Below, in pieces: positions 1-14,700 of a stretch of DNA of 64,000 nucleotides. Source of the DNA: Scatophagus argus. Taxonomy: Eukaryota; Chordata; Actinopteri; Scatophagidae. Where the stretch lies: assembly GCF_020382885.2 (NCBI RefSeq), contig NC_058513.1, forward strand, positions 14,719,641 through 14,783,640, written 5' to 3'. Under the pieces are notes generated by a model. It had not been told where the DNA came from. It did not search any database and saw only the letters and a list, made by a program, of their open reading frames with translations. A program made the position numbers and the translations under genes. Every line of letters begins with the position of its first letter. The first letter of the stretch is position 1.

Positions 1-995
1 TCCCTAGAGTGTGGCCAGGACATCAGAACTCTGAACTTGGACTGGGATTGTGATTTTAAATGGGAATCACCCTGAGAGAGTTTCCCACTCAGTGCCGGTC
101 AGTAAACGTCCCACAGGACCTTCCATGTTGGTAAAAACTGATCTGACAGGGATTTGCTCTTTGCTCTGCTCAGCTACACTGAACTCAGCGAGAGCTCAGC
201 TGAAACTGAGTCACACACACATAAAACACTCGTGGATGACACAAAAAAAACCACCCAAAACATACAATATGAGTTATAGCAACACACACTGACCTAACAG
301 ACAAATAAAAACTACCGATGGAGGGACACAGATGGAGAGACAGAGGAACAGATGGGAATGAGGACAAAGAGGAGGTCAGACAGAATCACGGACATACAAG
401 TCACTGTGACTACTAAGCTAGACAACAGGTGATAATGTGACCTTAAAGCTGCACCGGGCAAGATCTGAACATAAAAATACACCGAAATGACACCTAAGAA
501 CAGCTTCTGATGCCTCTAACTGAAATGCCATAAGCTTGCGCGGGTTCTGCTTGTTCTAAATGAAAACTGAGATAGAAATAAATAGTCAGTGATGGGTCTT
601 TGCTATCTGCGGTTTAAAACAGGCATAGTTGCCATGTGCAGCTTTAAATGCAGTTTGACCTTCTTCATAAAGGGTCAGTTCACACAAAACACATTTTCTC
701 ACTTACTCATTATAGTGTCTAGCCAAGCAGATGCTGATGTTTGAACCTCACTGTGAAGAGTTTCAGCTGAACTAATTTCAACAACAGAAATAGCCCCTAT
801 AAACTGCTGACTGTATCAGAAAATGCACTGTACTCCCATCAAATTCGAGGAAGTGGAGACTGAAATTTAACACACGGGTATCTTAAAATAACCACTAGAG
901 GTTAAGTGAGATAATATGTTTTCTTCAAGTTGGGTGATGTGACTTCTAACCTCCCTCGCTCCCACTTCCTGCCTTTGCCCCTCTTCCCTCCATAC
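1..995 (-). other. USP54 intron (partial) with a dispersed repeat end
   Basis: No exon matching the next USP54 segment was found here, so this is intronic. From about 667 it reads AAAGGGTCAGTTCACAC, a start shared with a dispersed fish repeat seen reversed near 29036. Confidence 0.6.
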
Positions 996-1154
996 CCTGG
1001 TGTTGGAGCTGGTCCAGATCCATGAATTTGCTGGGTTTGGGATTGAATCCCATGGCGGCCTCCCGCTCCGCCTCCCTCCTCTTTTGCTGCTCCTGCTGGC
1101 GGGCTCTCCTCGCAACCTCCTCCTGCAGCTCGTCTAGCTCACTGCGCCCTGAGC
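996..1154 (-). CDS. usp54: USP54 coding exon 14 (last in window)
   Basis: 159 nt, encoding [20 protein letters not shown] and, near the end, [18 protein letters not shown], a charged helical block conserved in USP54. It ends one base into a codon at a GTATGG donor, so the reading frame must continue in an exon left of position 1. Confidence 0.9.
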
Positions 1155-4091
1155 CTGAACGGGCGCACAAACATGAAAGAAATCATCAATCAAATCAAGT
1201 TACAGGAGGCAAATGCAAATGCGGGCACAAACACACACCTGCGCTGGTGCCGCCGCCCCAGCTGGTGGAGGGCAGCTCCTGCAGGATGGCACCGCTGCTC
1301 TTTGACTTGGGCACCGAACGCCATGAAGGTCCTGACATCAGCACCCGTTTTTGTTGCCCCACTTCCCTGTGGAGGAAAGAAAAGGAAGACAGAGAGACAG
1401 AGAGCGAGAAAAAAAAGAGGCAAAAGGAGGAAAAAATGTTGAGAAAGCAGATCATATGGCTCCGGACAAATATGTCCATTGATTGATTCGTTGTACTGTA
1501 TTCGTTGGACAATTTGTCTTTGTTGATGTCACATTCGTATTTAATGTTGATAAAGTGAAAGGGAACTGAAAAACCAAGAAACCAAGAGAGGGACTGACAA
1601 TGAATGACTGAGACAGAAAGAAAGAGACAGTCATTTTTATTTGCGAGTTTCCTACCTGTCGGGGCTGCTGCTGTTCCTCTCACTGCTCTCGTAGCCACTC
1701 TCCATCCTCTGAATCAGACGTGGCTGGTGCTCCACCCCTCTCAGAGGTGGAGGGGCAGGGGGACCCATTGTCCGTCCACTGCCCAGAGACCTGGGCTGTC
1801 CAATCAGCCCAAACCCTGCCTCCAATTCCACAACCACACTCCCTTCCACTTCTTGAGACCCTTGCTGTGTGGGTGGAGTGGGTCCCACCAGGGGAAAGGA
1901 GTCCTGGGGCTCCGGAGGGAGAGAGGGCCCAGGTAAGGTGTTGTAGCCCAAAGAGGAGCCTCTCGGTCGAGTGAAGATGCTGTCGATGTTCAAGGCCTCT
2001 CTCCTGGGCCTCCAGGTTGGCCTGTAGCGGCCTCCAGAAGAACTAGAAAGCAATGGAGGACAATGTTACACAGGATGTTTTCAAACATCATGAGTTAATG
2101 TTTTACAAAAATAAAGATTAAAAGGCAGGCTGTCTAATGTGTCCATGGTCCACTACCTGGACTTGCTCTCACTGCTGGTGCTTTCATCCTCCCAGTGGGG
2201 CCCCCCAACCCCACCCTCGCAGCCCCCAACTCCTGACGAAGAAGAGGAGGACAAGGGACGAGAGGAAGAGGACGAGGAGGTGAGTGGCCGGCGGGAGGAG
2301 AGGAGGAAGACAGCCGTCTCCTTGTACTCCGGCAGGGGAGGAGAGGGAGGGCGGGGAGGACCCTCCACTGCTGACTCTGAATGAGGGAGAAGAAGGACAG
2401 AGTGTGAATCCCATAACAGTTTCATGCATCCCACAGGGGGCAATTAAGGAGGCAGCAGTGCGAGTAAATATAAGAACAGCAGTAACGAGGCACCTAACCT
2501 GAAGAGTCTGCAGAAGTCATTTTTACAGAAAGTTGAAAAGTGCTCTTTGTTTGCTCTTACTGTATTTGTACCTGCAACAAATACCGCAGTTCAGTGTTTT
2601 CTCTTACTCCCTGAACACACTGCGGTCACTTGTGTATTTGCAGTTGTTTGAGCTGTCGAGGTGCAGCTGTACTTTGTGAGAATAGGCAACTTTACACCTG
2701 GACCCGAATGCAGTATTACCTCCAATGTCAGAACTGTGCGGTGGTGTGCCAATGTCGTAATTACAGACTACTGTGGTCTGGGATTCGCTGGAGAGGTGGC
2801 TGCCCGTGGACTGGTGGAGGGACCGGCTGCGAGAGGTGCGGTGACTCGAGCTGTCCGTGGAAGAGTCGGTCCGAGTGTCGCTGGATATGGAGGGCTCTCG
2901 ACCTGAGAGAGAGCAAGAGAAAGAGAGGTATCAGTTAATCCTTCATCTTCATATGTTTACAGTCAAATAAGTTCAGGCTCTGCAGCATGCAGAAGCAGAA
3001 GTTGGATTACAGGGTTGAAGGTTACAGCTTTAAAGCTTTAACCTTGCATGGCCCCAACGATAAACACAGAGTAATCTGATCTGATCTGTAGCAGAGTGTG
3101 TCATCTTTGCTGTACCAGAGTCTTCACTGTCGTAACCAGCCTTGCTGCAGTGCTGGAGCTCCAGCTGCGGGTTGGAGCTGGTACAGGGGTTGGGACTCTC
3201 CTGCAGTATCACCGGCGTCCCACGGGGGTCAGCGTAGAGCAGCAGCAGGGGCTGATAGTGGCCTTTGATACAGCGAGACACCACGTCCTTCCACTTAGGG
3301 CCGATCTGGAGGTGCAGCAGCAAAGCAGCACACACACGCATAAGCACACATATACATACATATGAACACACACACACACACAAACACAAAGAAATTAAAT
3401 CCATCCTTTCTGAGATATAACATTACTAATATTCCACCAAAAGTAGAAGGTCAAACACACACCGTGCTGCTGTGTGTCCTTATCCATATCACATTATCTC
3501 ACTTTTTCATTAGCTCAATAATCTAATAAGACTGACAGTGTGCCCTGTGACTGACAGGGGTGTCAAGGACATGTAGATTCACTTTATATCACACTTTGAC
3601 AACAAGCAAACCCAGCTTCCCTCGATTCAGCCGCCACAAGATCTATTTCATTTTCCAGCCTTATGGAACATATGGAACATCACGCTTGATTCATGAAGCG
3701 TTACAGCATAAGACCAGTTTCAGCGCTCAAACCTGCGCTAAGATTTATACAAAGACAGGGATTAAACCCTAGGCATATAATCAATCTCAAGCCGGCCCCG
3801 CTGACCATGCAGCACTTAAACTAACATGCAGCGTAGTTCTTGTCATTGCTGCTCTCACCGGCACAACTGGAGATGCAGCAGATACTGTACAGCACCCCCC
3901 TCCCCGTGTTGCAGCATGCAGACTCCGAACTGTGTCTCACCTCTTTGACGTGGGCGTCGTCGAAGTACATCCACTTGCGTATCTTGGTCTGGAAGAAGAA
4001 GGTGGAGTAGTGCTTGCCGTAGTAGCAAACCATGCCCACCAAGTAGAGCTCCGCCTGGCGAGCCCTCTCCTCTGTCACACGGTAGAACAAC

Positions 4092-4140
<49 letters not shown>

Positions 4141-7100
4141 CGAGGAGGGAGGGAGGTGGGGGAGACAGGGAGGGAGAGATGCAGGGAAGAGAGGGAGAGG
4201 TGTGCAGCAGGAGTGGGGGGGGGGTCGGTAGAGATGGAGGAGTTAATGTGAATACAAGCACATTTTTTGCTCAGCTTAAATATGTGCTGTATGCAGTGAT
4301 CCTTCACATCCTGCCTTTTCTCAAAACTCCTTTGTATGCTGCACATACTGCACTGTGCCACATACTACAGTATGGTGCTACAGCTTTTCATGCAGAAATG
4401 ATGCTCAGATGTGACACGGATGTCTCAGTAAGGTCAGCTGCTGCAAACAACACTGCTGCACATTTTGCATTCACAGATAAATGTGGTAAAAGTGCTGAAG
4501 CGGCTGCTTTAGGAAGGTTGACATTACCTTGTGTATAATCCTGTCTCCACTTGCTGCTGCATGTGGCTCAACACAGTGCAGTTATCTTAGCCTGCAGCTG
4601 ACAAGTGCTTTCATTACGGATTACTTAAGCCTACAAAATGTCAGAAAATATCCCATCACGAGTTACCACAACCCAATGTGACGTCTTCAAATTGCTTCTT
4701 TTGTCCGACCAACACCCTAAAACTCCAAAATATCCAATTTACAAACGAAAAACCATGAACTAATCAGCACAATTGTTATCTATTTATTGTAACAAACTGT
4801 TTCAGCCCTAAAACAATCTAATCTATGGAGAGAAATAACACAAGAGACTAACGGGGGAAGCAGAAAAGAGAGAACACAGATGCAGAAGGCAGATAAAGAG
4901 AGAAAGTGAAGGCAGCGGCAGAAGAGGAGGGGCGACACAGGAGGCAGATGGATTCACTTTTCCTGATCCGAAAGACTAAACAAAAGCAGAAAATGAGATA
5001 TATTATGCCTCCGATTCCTATCTAACAACTAGCTTCATCTCACAACAGCGGGATGAAAAAAGAGAGAGAGAGAGAGAAGCAGCAAGCAGGCGGAGACAGA
5101 AGACAGAAGATAGAGCAAAGAATTTGACTCACTGTAACACATAGTCATAGTCACTGATCCATTATTCATAGATATCGCTTCAGAGTGCGGCTGGGGATGT
5201 TACAGTGGCATTAAAATGCATCAACATTACTCAGTCATGACATGGAGTATCAGAGGCCAAACACGTGTGTGTGCGTACGTGTGTGTGAGAGGTGTGAAAG
5301 CTGCAGCAGGAGACGCAGGAACGGCACCCTGAGCTCCGTATGAGCGTAATGGAGGTCAGGTCGAGTGTGTCGTGTGTGCTTCATTGTTTTTCAGAGCGTC
5401 TTGGAGCGAGACTGGTTGAGTTTAACGGGTGGTACAACATGCACATATTTGTATTCTGTAGAAAAGCACAAAACCTTAAGCCATTCTTGAAAACATGGCA
5501 ACAAACTGTTTTTATCATCAGTCACCAAGCAGCAGTGTCAACACGATGTCATGTGGCTTACGGTACATGAACTCTCATGTTGAAAATAAGGGATAAGTAA
5601 GTTGTAAGCCTAGAAATGAAGGGATAGAAAGACGCAAAGGAATCTGGTTCAAGAGGTTAAAGGATTTCCTAACCTTTAAGAAAGGGTCAACTGGTCAACT
5701 GGTCCTTGTCATCTGACTGTGATGTCAGTCAAACAGAAACTGGAAAAAACGCAGCAGGCACATTGAAGCTTTTTGCCCATTTTCTCATGAGCTGATGAGC
5801 TGAATGGCAACATGTTAGCAGCTGTTGGTGGCTGTAATTTGTCAAGTGGTGCTTTGAGCTAAAAGCTCACGTCTGCGTGTTCACAAGCTCATTTTGGGGA
5901 TGCTGACACATGGCAAATGTTCTTACCATTAAATGTGACCTGACGTCGGCACAAGATGAAAAGTCAAAGGATCACCAAAATCAGTAGGATCCATCCTCTC
6001 AAAACCCTGAAGATCTGTGCCAAATTTCACGGCAATCCGTCCAACTTTTGGCAAAGTATTTCAGTCTTGACCAAAGTTCTGGACCACTTGGCTTGACACA
6101 GTCACTGACTGTCCCCAAAATCACTGTGTATTTTACTGTTAAAGCCACAAAGGAGCCTCATTAGGGACAAACATGTCTGCGTTTTTTATTCATTGTGACT
6201 GCTGATGTTCATCTGACCGTTACCAGCACCTCTGGTTCGTTTGAACACACTGCGCTCACATGGTCATACATAACGTATGCTAATGTGTTATAACGACCGT
6301 TATAATGTGCGTGCATGTGATCGTCTTACATCTCCCAGACGCAGGCAGGTCCCCAGGCTGTGTATGACGTCTTCCGCCAGGTCTGAGTGGTCTGAGTCCC
6401 ACACCAGCCCGATGGACACTATCTCCGGTGAGTTCATCAGCACCCGGCGGATACGCAGCACCTCCCCACAGTTACTCTGTGATGGATGGAGGGAGAGCAA
6501 GAGAAAAGGAAAAAAGGAGCGCGTGAGATCAATCAGTGTCATGAAGCAGTGTGACACGGTGCATCGGACAAACCATCCCTGCATTTTTCAGCCATGAACA
6601 AGCACTCACGGATGAACTGAACAATAGGAAAATGAGAGGCAGAGATAAAAGGCGGAAGAAAAGAGTTGATGACAGGACCGTAAGAGACGGCGACGGAGGA
6701 AGAAACGCTGTGCTGAGTCGTATTTGTCCCTTGGGGCCTTCTGTTGAGTTCAGAACCGTGTGTTCTGAATCCTTCCTTTGAGTCATGACCCACCGCAGAG
6801 CTGGTGTACACACACACGCACACACACACATGCAGTGCTGGCAGAGCGGGCTCGGAAACAGCCTGAGAACACCCTGGCAACCAGACACTTTGCCAAACAC
6901 AACACTCAAACACACAGATACGCACAAACACACACAGAACTCTCCCTTTGTGGGCGGCGGGCTGTCTTGCGCTGGCACCCGAGAAGGCAGGAAGGTATTT
7001 TGCCAGGGTCTGCTTCTCAATTCTGAGAGAGGGACACAAACACAAGCCGGAGAGCTGCAGCCAAACAGCACAGCCACTGAGACACGGGCTATCTGTTAGC

Positions 7101-9610
7101 TTGGGACACATGGACGGGACGCACGGCCTCAGTTAGCTCTCTGTGCTGTGTCTCTGCTGAGCACAGCCGCTGACAGCATCATTCGTCAAGTGATCGTGCA
7201 AACAGATTCGCTCTGCTTCATAATACAACATTGATCTCGCAGTCTCACCTCTGAATTTTATATGCAAAGATTTATTTCCTTTTCGTCTGTCGCTTTTTGT
7301 TTTTGCCGTGGCTATGCAGACCTTTCCAAGCAAAACTGAGTTATATAATAGCACTGCTGGTCAAAGGACACTGTACGTTCGCAGAACGCTGATCGTGGTT
7401 TTCTTCAGAGCAAAATCAAACAACTTTAGGAAAATGTTAGTGCTTATGCCTCCTCAAGAGGCATCAGAGGTAAGAGGCGATCAGAATTTTATCAGTGTAG
7501 TGACAGCTAAAGAAGACTGAACATCAAATCCACCGTGCAGAAGTACAACGTCAGTGCCTTTACGAGACTTAAAGGATAATTCCGGTTTATTAGTTTAGCT
7601 TCTGCCATTATTTCCATCGATCATGATAACATTGTGGTCACCCAAGTTAATGCTGGGATCTGAGAAAGCAGCAACATCACTACAGCAAAGTGATGGGGCA
7701 AGAAATACAAGCAGACATTTGACGAGGTCGTAAACAAGCCAAAAAGACAGACGGATAATCTGAACTGCTTTATCTGGAGGAAGACATTGAAAGTGAAATG
7801 TTGTTACCTGCTCACTGCAGAAAACTGAGTCCACACAACTAAAGCCGTCAGGTAGCTCAAAGCTGATGCTTACAGCACAAAGTTTGGGTTGTAATTTTTA
7901 CCGGTCACCTTCGTTTTCTCCTCCAAATGAGTTTAACCAACCTGTGGGTTTGTTTTATGATCAACAGCACATGGCTCTCACCACGTCTTCTCTTTGTCCC
8001 CAGATGCAAACGATTACCTCGGTGAATACAAAGTTATTAGATCAGCAAGAACGGCATAAAACCCCACAAAGCTGTTTCACAAAAGTGATTTTCAAGCAGA
8101 ACACAAATGGTCGTACCGTCACGTTCCACAAATCGCCGCAATATTCCAGGTTCTAAAAAAGTTAAAGTATAATTTTGAGCTACTTGCTGCTTTAATCTTC
8201 TATGTACCTACATCTGAGAGGGAAATGTCTCTTTTTATTCCTCTAATGTGAAGCCCTGTTGCAGATTAAACCACCCAGCACTACACAAAGTAGCAGCTCT
8301 GGCTCAAACAGCTTCAGTTTGTGAATTACGGTCTTATATCGCTTAATGGACATATATGATCACCTTTTCCAACAAACTTCACTTCAAACCGGCAAAAAGT
8401 GAAGAACAAGAAGGACGCAGACACAACATACAGAAATTTTTCATGTGGAATAAATAAAACTGATCTGATTTAATAATAAAATTGTGTGTTTGTGCGGTTG
8501 AAGAAGGAAGCTGAAGGAAGAAACTTCTTCCACACCCAGCATTTATATACTAAGCTAATTGAAATTCATTTTAGCTTGGAACTGACCAAAAGTGTCCAGA
8601 TCTTCACACTTTTCTCTGTCAACTCTTTGGCACCAGACAAACATCCTCACACTCTCCTATCTTCAATCTGACACCTACTGTATGTTCCAGCAGCCTCACC
8701 GCCGTCCAAATCCCGCTGCTTTGTTTGAGCAAAGCCCAGTGTGGTATCAACAAAAGATCAGCGCTGCAAGTGATGGAGGATAAACAGAGGCAGGTTTTGT
8801 GCGACTCCCACGGGACTGCATGCGCAACATCGGTGTGTGAGCGAAGCTAATGGCGTGCGTGTTGGTGGAGTTTGCGGTGGTGCTGCTGCGTGAGGAGACG
8901 GGCAGCTGAGGAGGCTCTTTGTGCCGATGCTTTGGCAGACAGGAGGTGGTTGAGCGGCGCCAAGCTGGAGCTATTCAGCAGTACCACTTTCCCATGTGGC
9001 AGCAAAACACACAAACCAGCAGAACAAAGGCGTCAAACACCTTCCTCCAACCGCCTCCATCACTACCTGCACCTCTTCTTCCTTTCACTGACGGGACTCT
9101 CTCTTCAGTTTCTTCAGTCTACTAATGTTGAGCAAAAATTAAAAAACCCACGTTGGTTTAAAATGGTTCTTCCAAACACACACACACAACCAAATGGTCT
9201 TTTGTTCCCTGCCGCGAGAAGATGATGATCATTATGGTTTCCTGTAAAGGAGGTCGATGATGACTTCCCAGAAAATGCTTCCGGTAATAGAAAGTGGAGA
9301 GAAAAATGGGAATAAAATGCAAATGAGAAGCTGATTATGTAACACAGACCCACCGAGCAAGAAGGGGAGAAAAACAAACAAGAAATGATGAAACTACCAA
9401 AGTGGTTACACTGCAGATTATATTTTTAAAAACTGTGTTTCATTTAACTTTTACTTTTAGTTGTTTTTTTATTTTATTCATCCACCTTTGGATGCTAGAA
9501 AAAAAATTCTTGAAAACCCAACTCAGATCAGACCACACTAAAACACTAAAAAGAGGAAAATGAACATGGAGGTGGACAAAAACAAGGACATCTTATATTT
9601 TGAACACTCT

Positions 9611-9643
<33 letters not shown>

Positions 9644-9768
9644 TCTCACAGGGCAGTTGCGCAGGTCTCCCATGTTGCTGGCATTGCGGAGCAGTTCTCC
9701 GAACATGTCCGGCGTGGGTTTCTCTCTGCACTCCAGCATCCTCACTGCCTGGTTACTGCAGCATCGGT

Positions 9769-9799
<31 letters not shown>

Positions 9800-11232
9800 A
9801 ACAATAAAATTACACCTCAGCGAATGTGTATGCTAACAGACTTTTGTGAACAGATTGTTGAGCCTTATTGAAACCAGAAAACTGTCTCCATTCTTTAAAC
9901 CTGCTAAGTTTGCCTGTTTTGTGCAGTCATCTGCAGGCAATTGTTTCATCTCCCGTGTGAAAGGGCCCCTACTCTACATCCTGATCCTGAGATCTTTGAC
10001 CTTCCTGAATTTCCCCATCGGGACCAATAACAGAAACATTATTAAAGGAGAAGTTCAAAGACAACTAAAGAAACAAGATTTACTTATGGAACAGAGCAGT
10101 ATTTTTGTCACTGCTTCAGCAAGGATTAAAGCAGTTACACTTTACCTCTGAGCTGCATTAATCCCTTTAAAGTACAACAGTTTACTGAAGGACTAACTCA
10201 AATATTCGTTACTATTTTCCGTGAATGCTAAATAAACGGTGACATACGCACGCAGTGAGTAAGCGTTGTTTTATTTTTCTTTCAGTGAAGTATTCCTTTA
10301 AGACTAACAATTTAAGAAAAAAAAAACATCCAAATCTCTCCTCTTCCCCCCCTCTCCTCCGCTCTCACCCCTTCCATTAGCCTGAAATGAACTCAACCTC
10401 TTCTCTGCTCTCTCTCACTCAGTTTCTACCCCTGGCTCGGCCTCTCCTCTTCACATGCACAGGCAGGAAAACACGCAGCAGCCCGAAACACACTTGTTTG
10501 CTTATTTTTGAATTGCGCTTGAACCAGATGTTTGTTTTGTCTTTTTGCTGCCCTCTGATTATCTTACTCATGTTGACTTTTGCATATTTGGCTACCTCGA
10601 CTGTAAACAACAGGCTCCACTAAGGGTAAAAATAGCTTGGCAGCACTAACAGGCACAAACACAGAGTGGTGGCACCGCTGTGCCCCACAACTACCTTGAC
10701 ACAGTGTGTTTATTTGTACTTTCGCCCCTCATTCATCCCTCTATTTCCTCTGCCGTGTTCCATTTCCGAAGGGGATCCAGAGTGATATATCCTCTTATTT
10801 CCCTCTTTCCGACCCACTGTTCCACTTATAGATTTATGTCGCCCCCTGGGTCTACTGAATCAAACAGCTGATTGATTACTTCCCCTGTTCCTTATTTCAT
10901 TGACTGAGAGCGTGTGCAAGTTTTATGTAACAGCTCTGAAGATGCACACACTCCTCTCCCTGCGTGTGGATGCACGCTAACGTCTACCTCTATGACATTA
11001 TGCACAAGCTCACCTGCTCTTGCAAATGCATGAATGTACACGTGTGTTTGAATGTGTGTGTGTGTGTGTGTGCATAATGTCGGTGTGTGTGCATGTGTGT
11101 GCTCACAGTTCAGTGTTCAGCAGGGACCCGTGCAGGGAAGAAGAGAACACGCTGTACCTTCCTTTAGTGCCACCCAGCCTCAGCTTGCTGCCAGATTTAC
11201 TGCAGTGTGTGTGTGTGTGTGTGTGTGGTGTG

Positions 11233-11276
<44 letters not shown>

Positions 11277-11709
11277 GGTGTGTGTGTCTGGTCTTACCAG
11301 AGGGATGTAGTGGAGATGTAATGAACCATCTGAATGAAGGGCAGGGGGTCTGATGTGGCTCCACAGCTGTTACAAACACACTGCAAAGCACAAAGGCATC
11401 CTCAGACTCATCGCAGCATACGACGCTCTCAAAAAATGTTTGTGTGGACGGTTACTTTTTAAAAGGTGAACCACGTAACAGCTCTTTAAAGTGGCAGAGG
11501 GACCGAACAATCTCCGACCTGTTCGAACAGCGTCATGGCGAACTTCTGGTGTGGTATGCAGTGTTTGGCCGTGCAGATGTCCTCTCTGCTCTCCGCACTG
11601 ATGTGGAAGTGGATACGCATCAGGAGATTCTCCTGAGAAACACATAAGGCAAAGCGGACGTCAATTAAAGAGCGCAAGTTGCCGTATGTGCTTGTTTATA
11701 CTGTATACA

Positions 11710-11747
<38 letters not shown>

Positions 11748-14700
11748 TCGTTCCTCTCCGTTGGTGCTCTTGTTAATCTGACCGTGGGAGCAACATCTAT
11801 ATTTCATAAGAAGCCGACGGATTCCCTGACTGAACACATTTACTACCAATCGATCAGACAGCGGCTCTCATGCACACATAAAACACACACACACATGCAC
11901 ACACACATAAAGTGGAGGTCTTTAAGGCAGAAAAAACGGGGCAAAGAAAGAGACTGAAGGTGGTGGAGAGAAAGCAGCAGGAAAGGCAGAAGAGAGGAAG
12001 ACGATGAGAAAGCGTAAAGACGCAACAATAAAACTCGTGACCTGTGATTTTTTTATTTTCTTAATTTTCCCCTTCTATAACTGATGAAGTTAATTTCAAA
12101 ATAAAACATGCACCTTTTCAAAAGATGCAACTCGCTCACTGTTGAATATAATTAATATGAAGATCTGTTTCCAAGAAGAGAGTTCAGTAACTGATGTTTT
12201 TCTCTAATAAGTCAACAAAGCATAGTGCAGGAAGGTGGAGTAATGTTTTCAAATCATCAATCTGCAGTAGGAATTGAATTAGAACAATGCGACCAGACTA
12301 TATTACTGTCCACTCCATGTAAAACTCAGTATTTCAAGAGATGTTAAAAATGTTTCCAACCGTCAGGAAAAAGACAACAAATATCTAAACAGGATGCTTT
12401 AAACCCTAAACCCTAAACTGGAGAATAACCAAACCTGAGAGGGATCGTGTTGTAAGGCCACTTTCATAACACAGTTAGGGACGATTATACACAATGTCTA
12501 TATAGATCAATGAGAAAATGCTGATGTTACTGACCCTGCCATGAAAAAATCCTGTACTCCATCTTACTGTCAAATGTTTTTAAATCTGTTACACAATAAA
12601 ACATCACTCAATGAACCAAAACAAACAGCTGCGGTTCTAATTAAATGTTTACTGCAGAAACACAACACTAACATATCATCACCTCCTAAAGTCAATATAG
12701 AGAATCAAGGAGTTGATTCTCTACACACCCAGCAGATAAGCTCCACCATGATCATTCATTGGGAATGGTTTTAAATCTGTCCAATATTCATTCTCTTTTA
12801 GCTCTGCTTTTGGTCTCCACCAACTCTGGAGGAAAATATCAGGTTGTTCTTTAGCTGCTAAATGAGCCACTGTGTTAAATGTTAAATGTTTAGACGAAAA
12901 GCTGTAATGCTTTGAGAGCAACAAGAGGGAACCAGAACAGTAAAGGTTTGGTTCTGACAGCTAAACACTGAGCTGAAACTTGCTACAAAGTTCTGTGAAG
13001 CCAAGAGGGGCAAGTAGATTAGATAATTCTCTACAGGTTCATCCCTACAACCCCTGCTGCAAAACAGCCACATACAGCAGTGCTTCTGTGCACATAAAAT
13101 TAGTCAGTTCTAATTTGGCATTCTGTACACCAGTTGTGACCTTGCAAACACACACACTCAAGAGAAAAGCTGAACATCACACAAAAAAACACATTCATTT
13201 GAGACTGCAATTGCCAGTCTCTTGATTGATCTTGATCTCTTGATCTTCAAATTTCAGACTGAAGTTAAGATGGAAGCTTCACAGACACTTCGATAAATCT
13301 GATAAATCTCACCTCTCTCGTGCGCACGCACGCGTGTGTGTGTGTGTGTGTGTGTGGCCACATTGTGCCTCCGACTCACAAAGCACTCGGCAGCGTCATC
13401 CATGATACCCAGCTGAAAGCGTTGCTCGTCTTGGAAAGTCTTGGCCAGCGCGCTCCGCAGTGCATCTGATGGCAGCACACGCTCACTGCTGAACTGGAAC
13501 TGAGCAAAGATACTCTGCACACACACGCACGCACACACACACACACATACACAGAAATCTATTAATTCTTTGCAAACACACACTGTGCCATAACTTCTTT
13601 TCCTGCGTTGTTTCAGAGGACACTTACAGTATGCGTCTGTGCACACGTGTATATATGTCTGTGTTTATTCCAGCTAAACTTTCACACGTGTCCTGTAAAT
13701 CTGCACCACGTTCTGTCAACTGACCCATAAAACACATACAGTGGAACTGGTTGTCAACTTGTCGGAAACCAAAGTGCTGCACAACAAACCCAGACTGGAC
13801 TAAAACAAACGCCACAGCCCAGCACGGCTGCCCTCAATATCAGACCACATCAATAATAAATGGCATCTGTAGTGCACTTTTCTCCGACAAAAACAGCTCT
13901 CAGAGTGCTTTGTAGCAGTAAAATAGAAACCAAATCAAACTGTTGCAGGAGCTCAGAGGAAAAGCTGGGCCACTGAAGTGTGTTTTGAGGGCAGCGGTCA
14001 GAGCCTGAGGAGAAGATTCAGTCGGTTTGGAGAGGACAGAGCTGTTTACACGGTTTACATCCATGCAGGTCCAGATGACTGCCAGATGATGAAACCATAT
14101 AGTGTTGCTATTATTACACCTGTGAAGGAGGTGAGAATTTTGGTCCTATTTGTTTCTCCTGGGTGGATATCTCAAAACCTACAAGATCTGGTGAAAACTT
14201 TTGACTTCATCCACCCTAACTGATTGTTTATCAGTTATCTATAAAGAATTTCACATTTCATCTCATGTGTACAAAACCACTGTTTTCCAACCTGGTGTTT
14301 GTTTTCTAATTGTGACCGCATAAATTAAAGCAGTGTCTACTGGCAACAGGTGTGAGAAGTCTGCGAGTCTTGACTTTTTTCCTCTAAAACTCACAACTCC
14401 TTAAAAACTCCCAAAAGAAGAAATGTTCAACAATGTTCATAAAACTGCACATCAAACAGATTAGACTGTGAGGTGGCTTTGAGGTCATGAAGTCAGATCC
14501 AGAAACGTCCACAGATCGAGCCCGGCTAGGGAGCGCTTCTCCAACTTTCCTTTCATCTCCAGTACAAACACTAAAGAACTTTAATTGTTATATTATTATA
14601 CAAGGCTATAATACAGGCCACATCTGAATTTCACCTACTGTAGAGCAATTTTCTGACATTTTAGCTTAGTTCGAGCAGAGGCAGCGACAGTAACTGACTG

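Noticed and set aside
12403..12418. Interstitial telomere repeat
   Set aside because: Only two CCCTAAA units; the similar words at 46050-46085 are degenerate. Far too short.
13978..14223. 81-codon plus-strand ORF
   Set aside because: No recognised family, no splice signals that fit a gene, and it lies inside a USP54 intron on the opposite strand.
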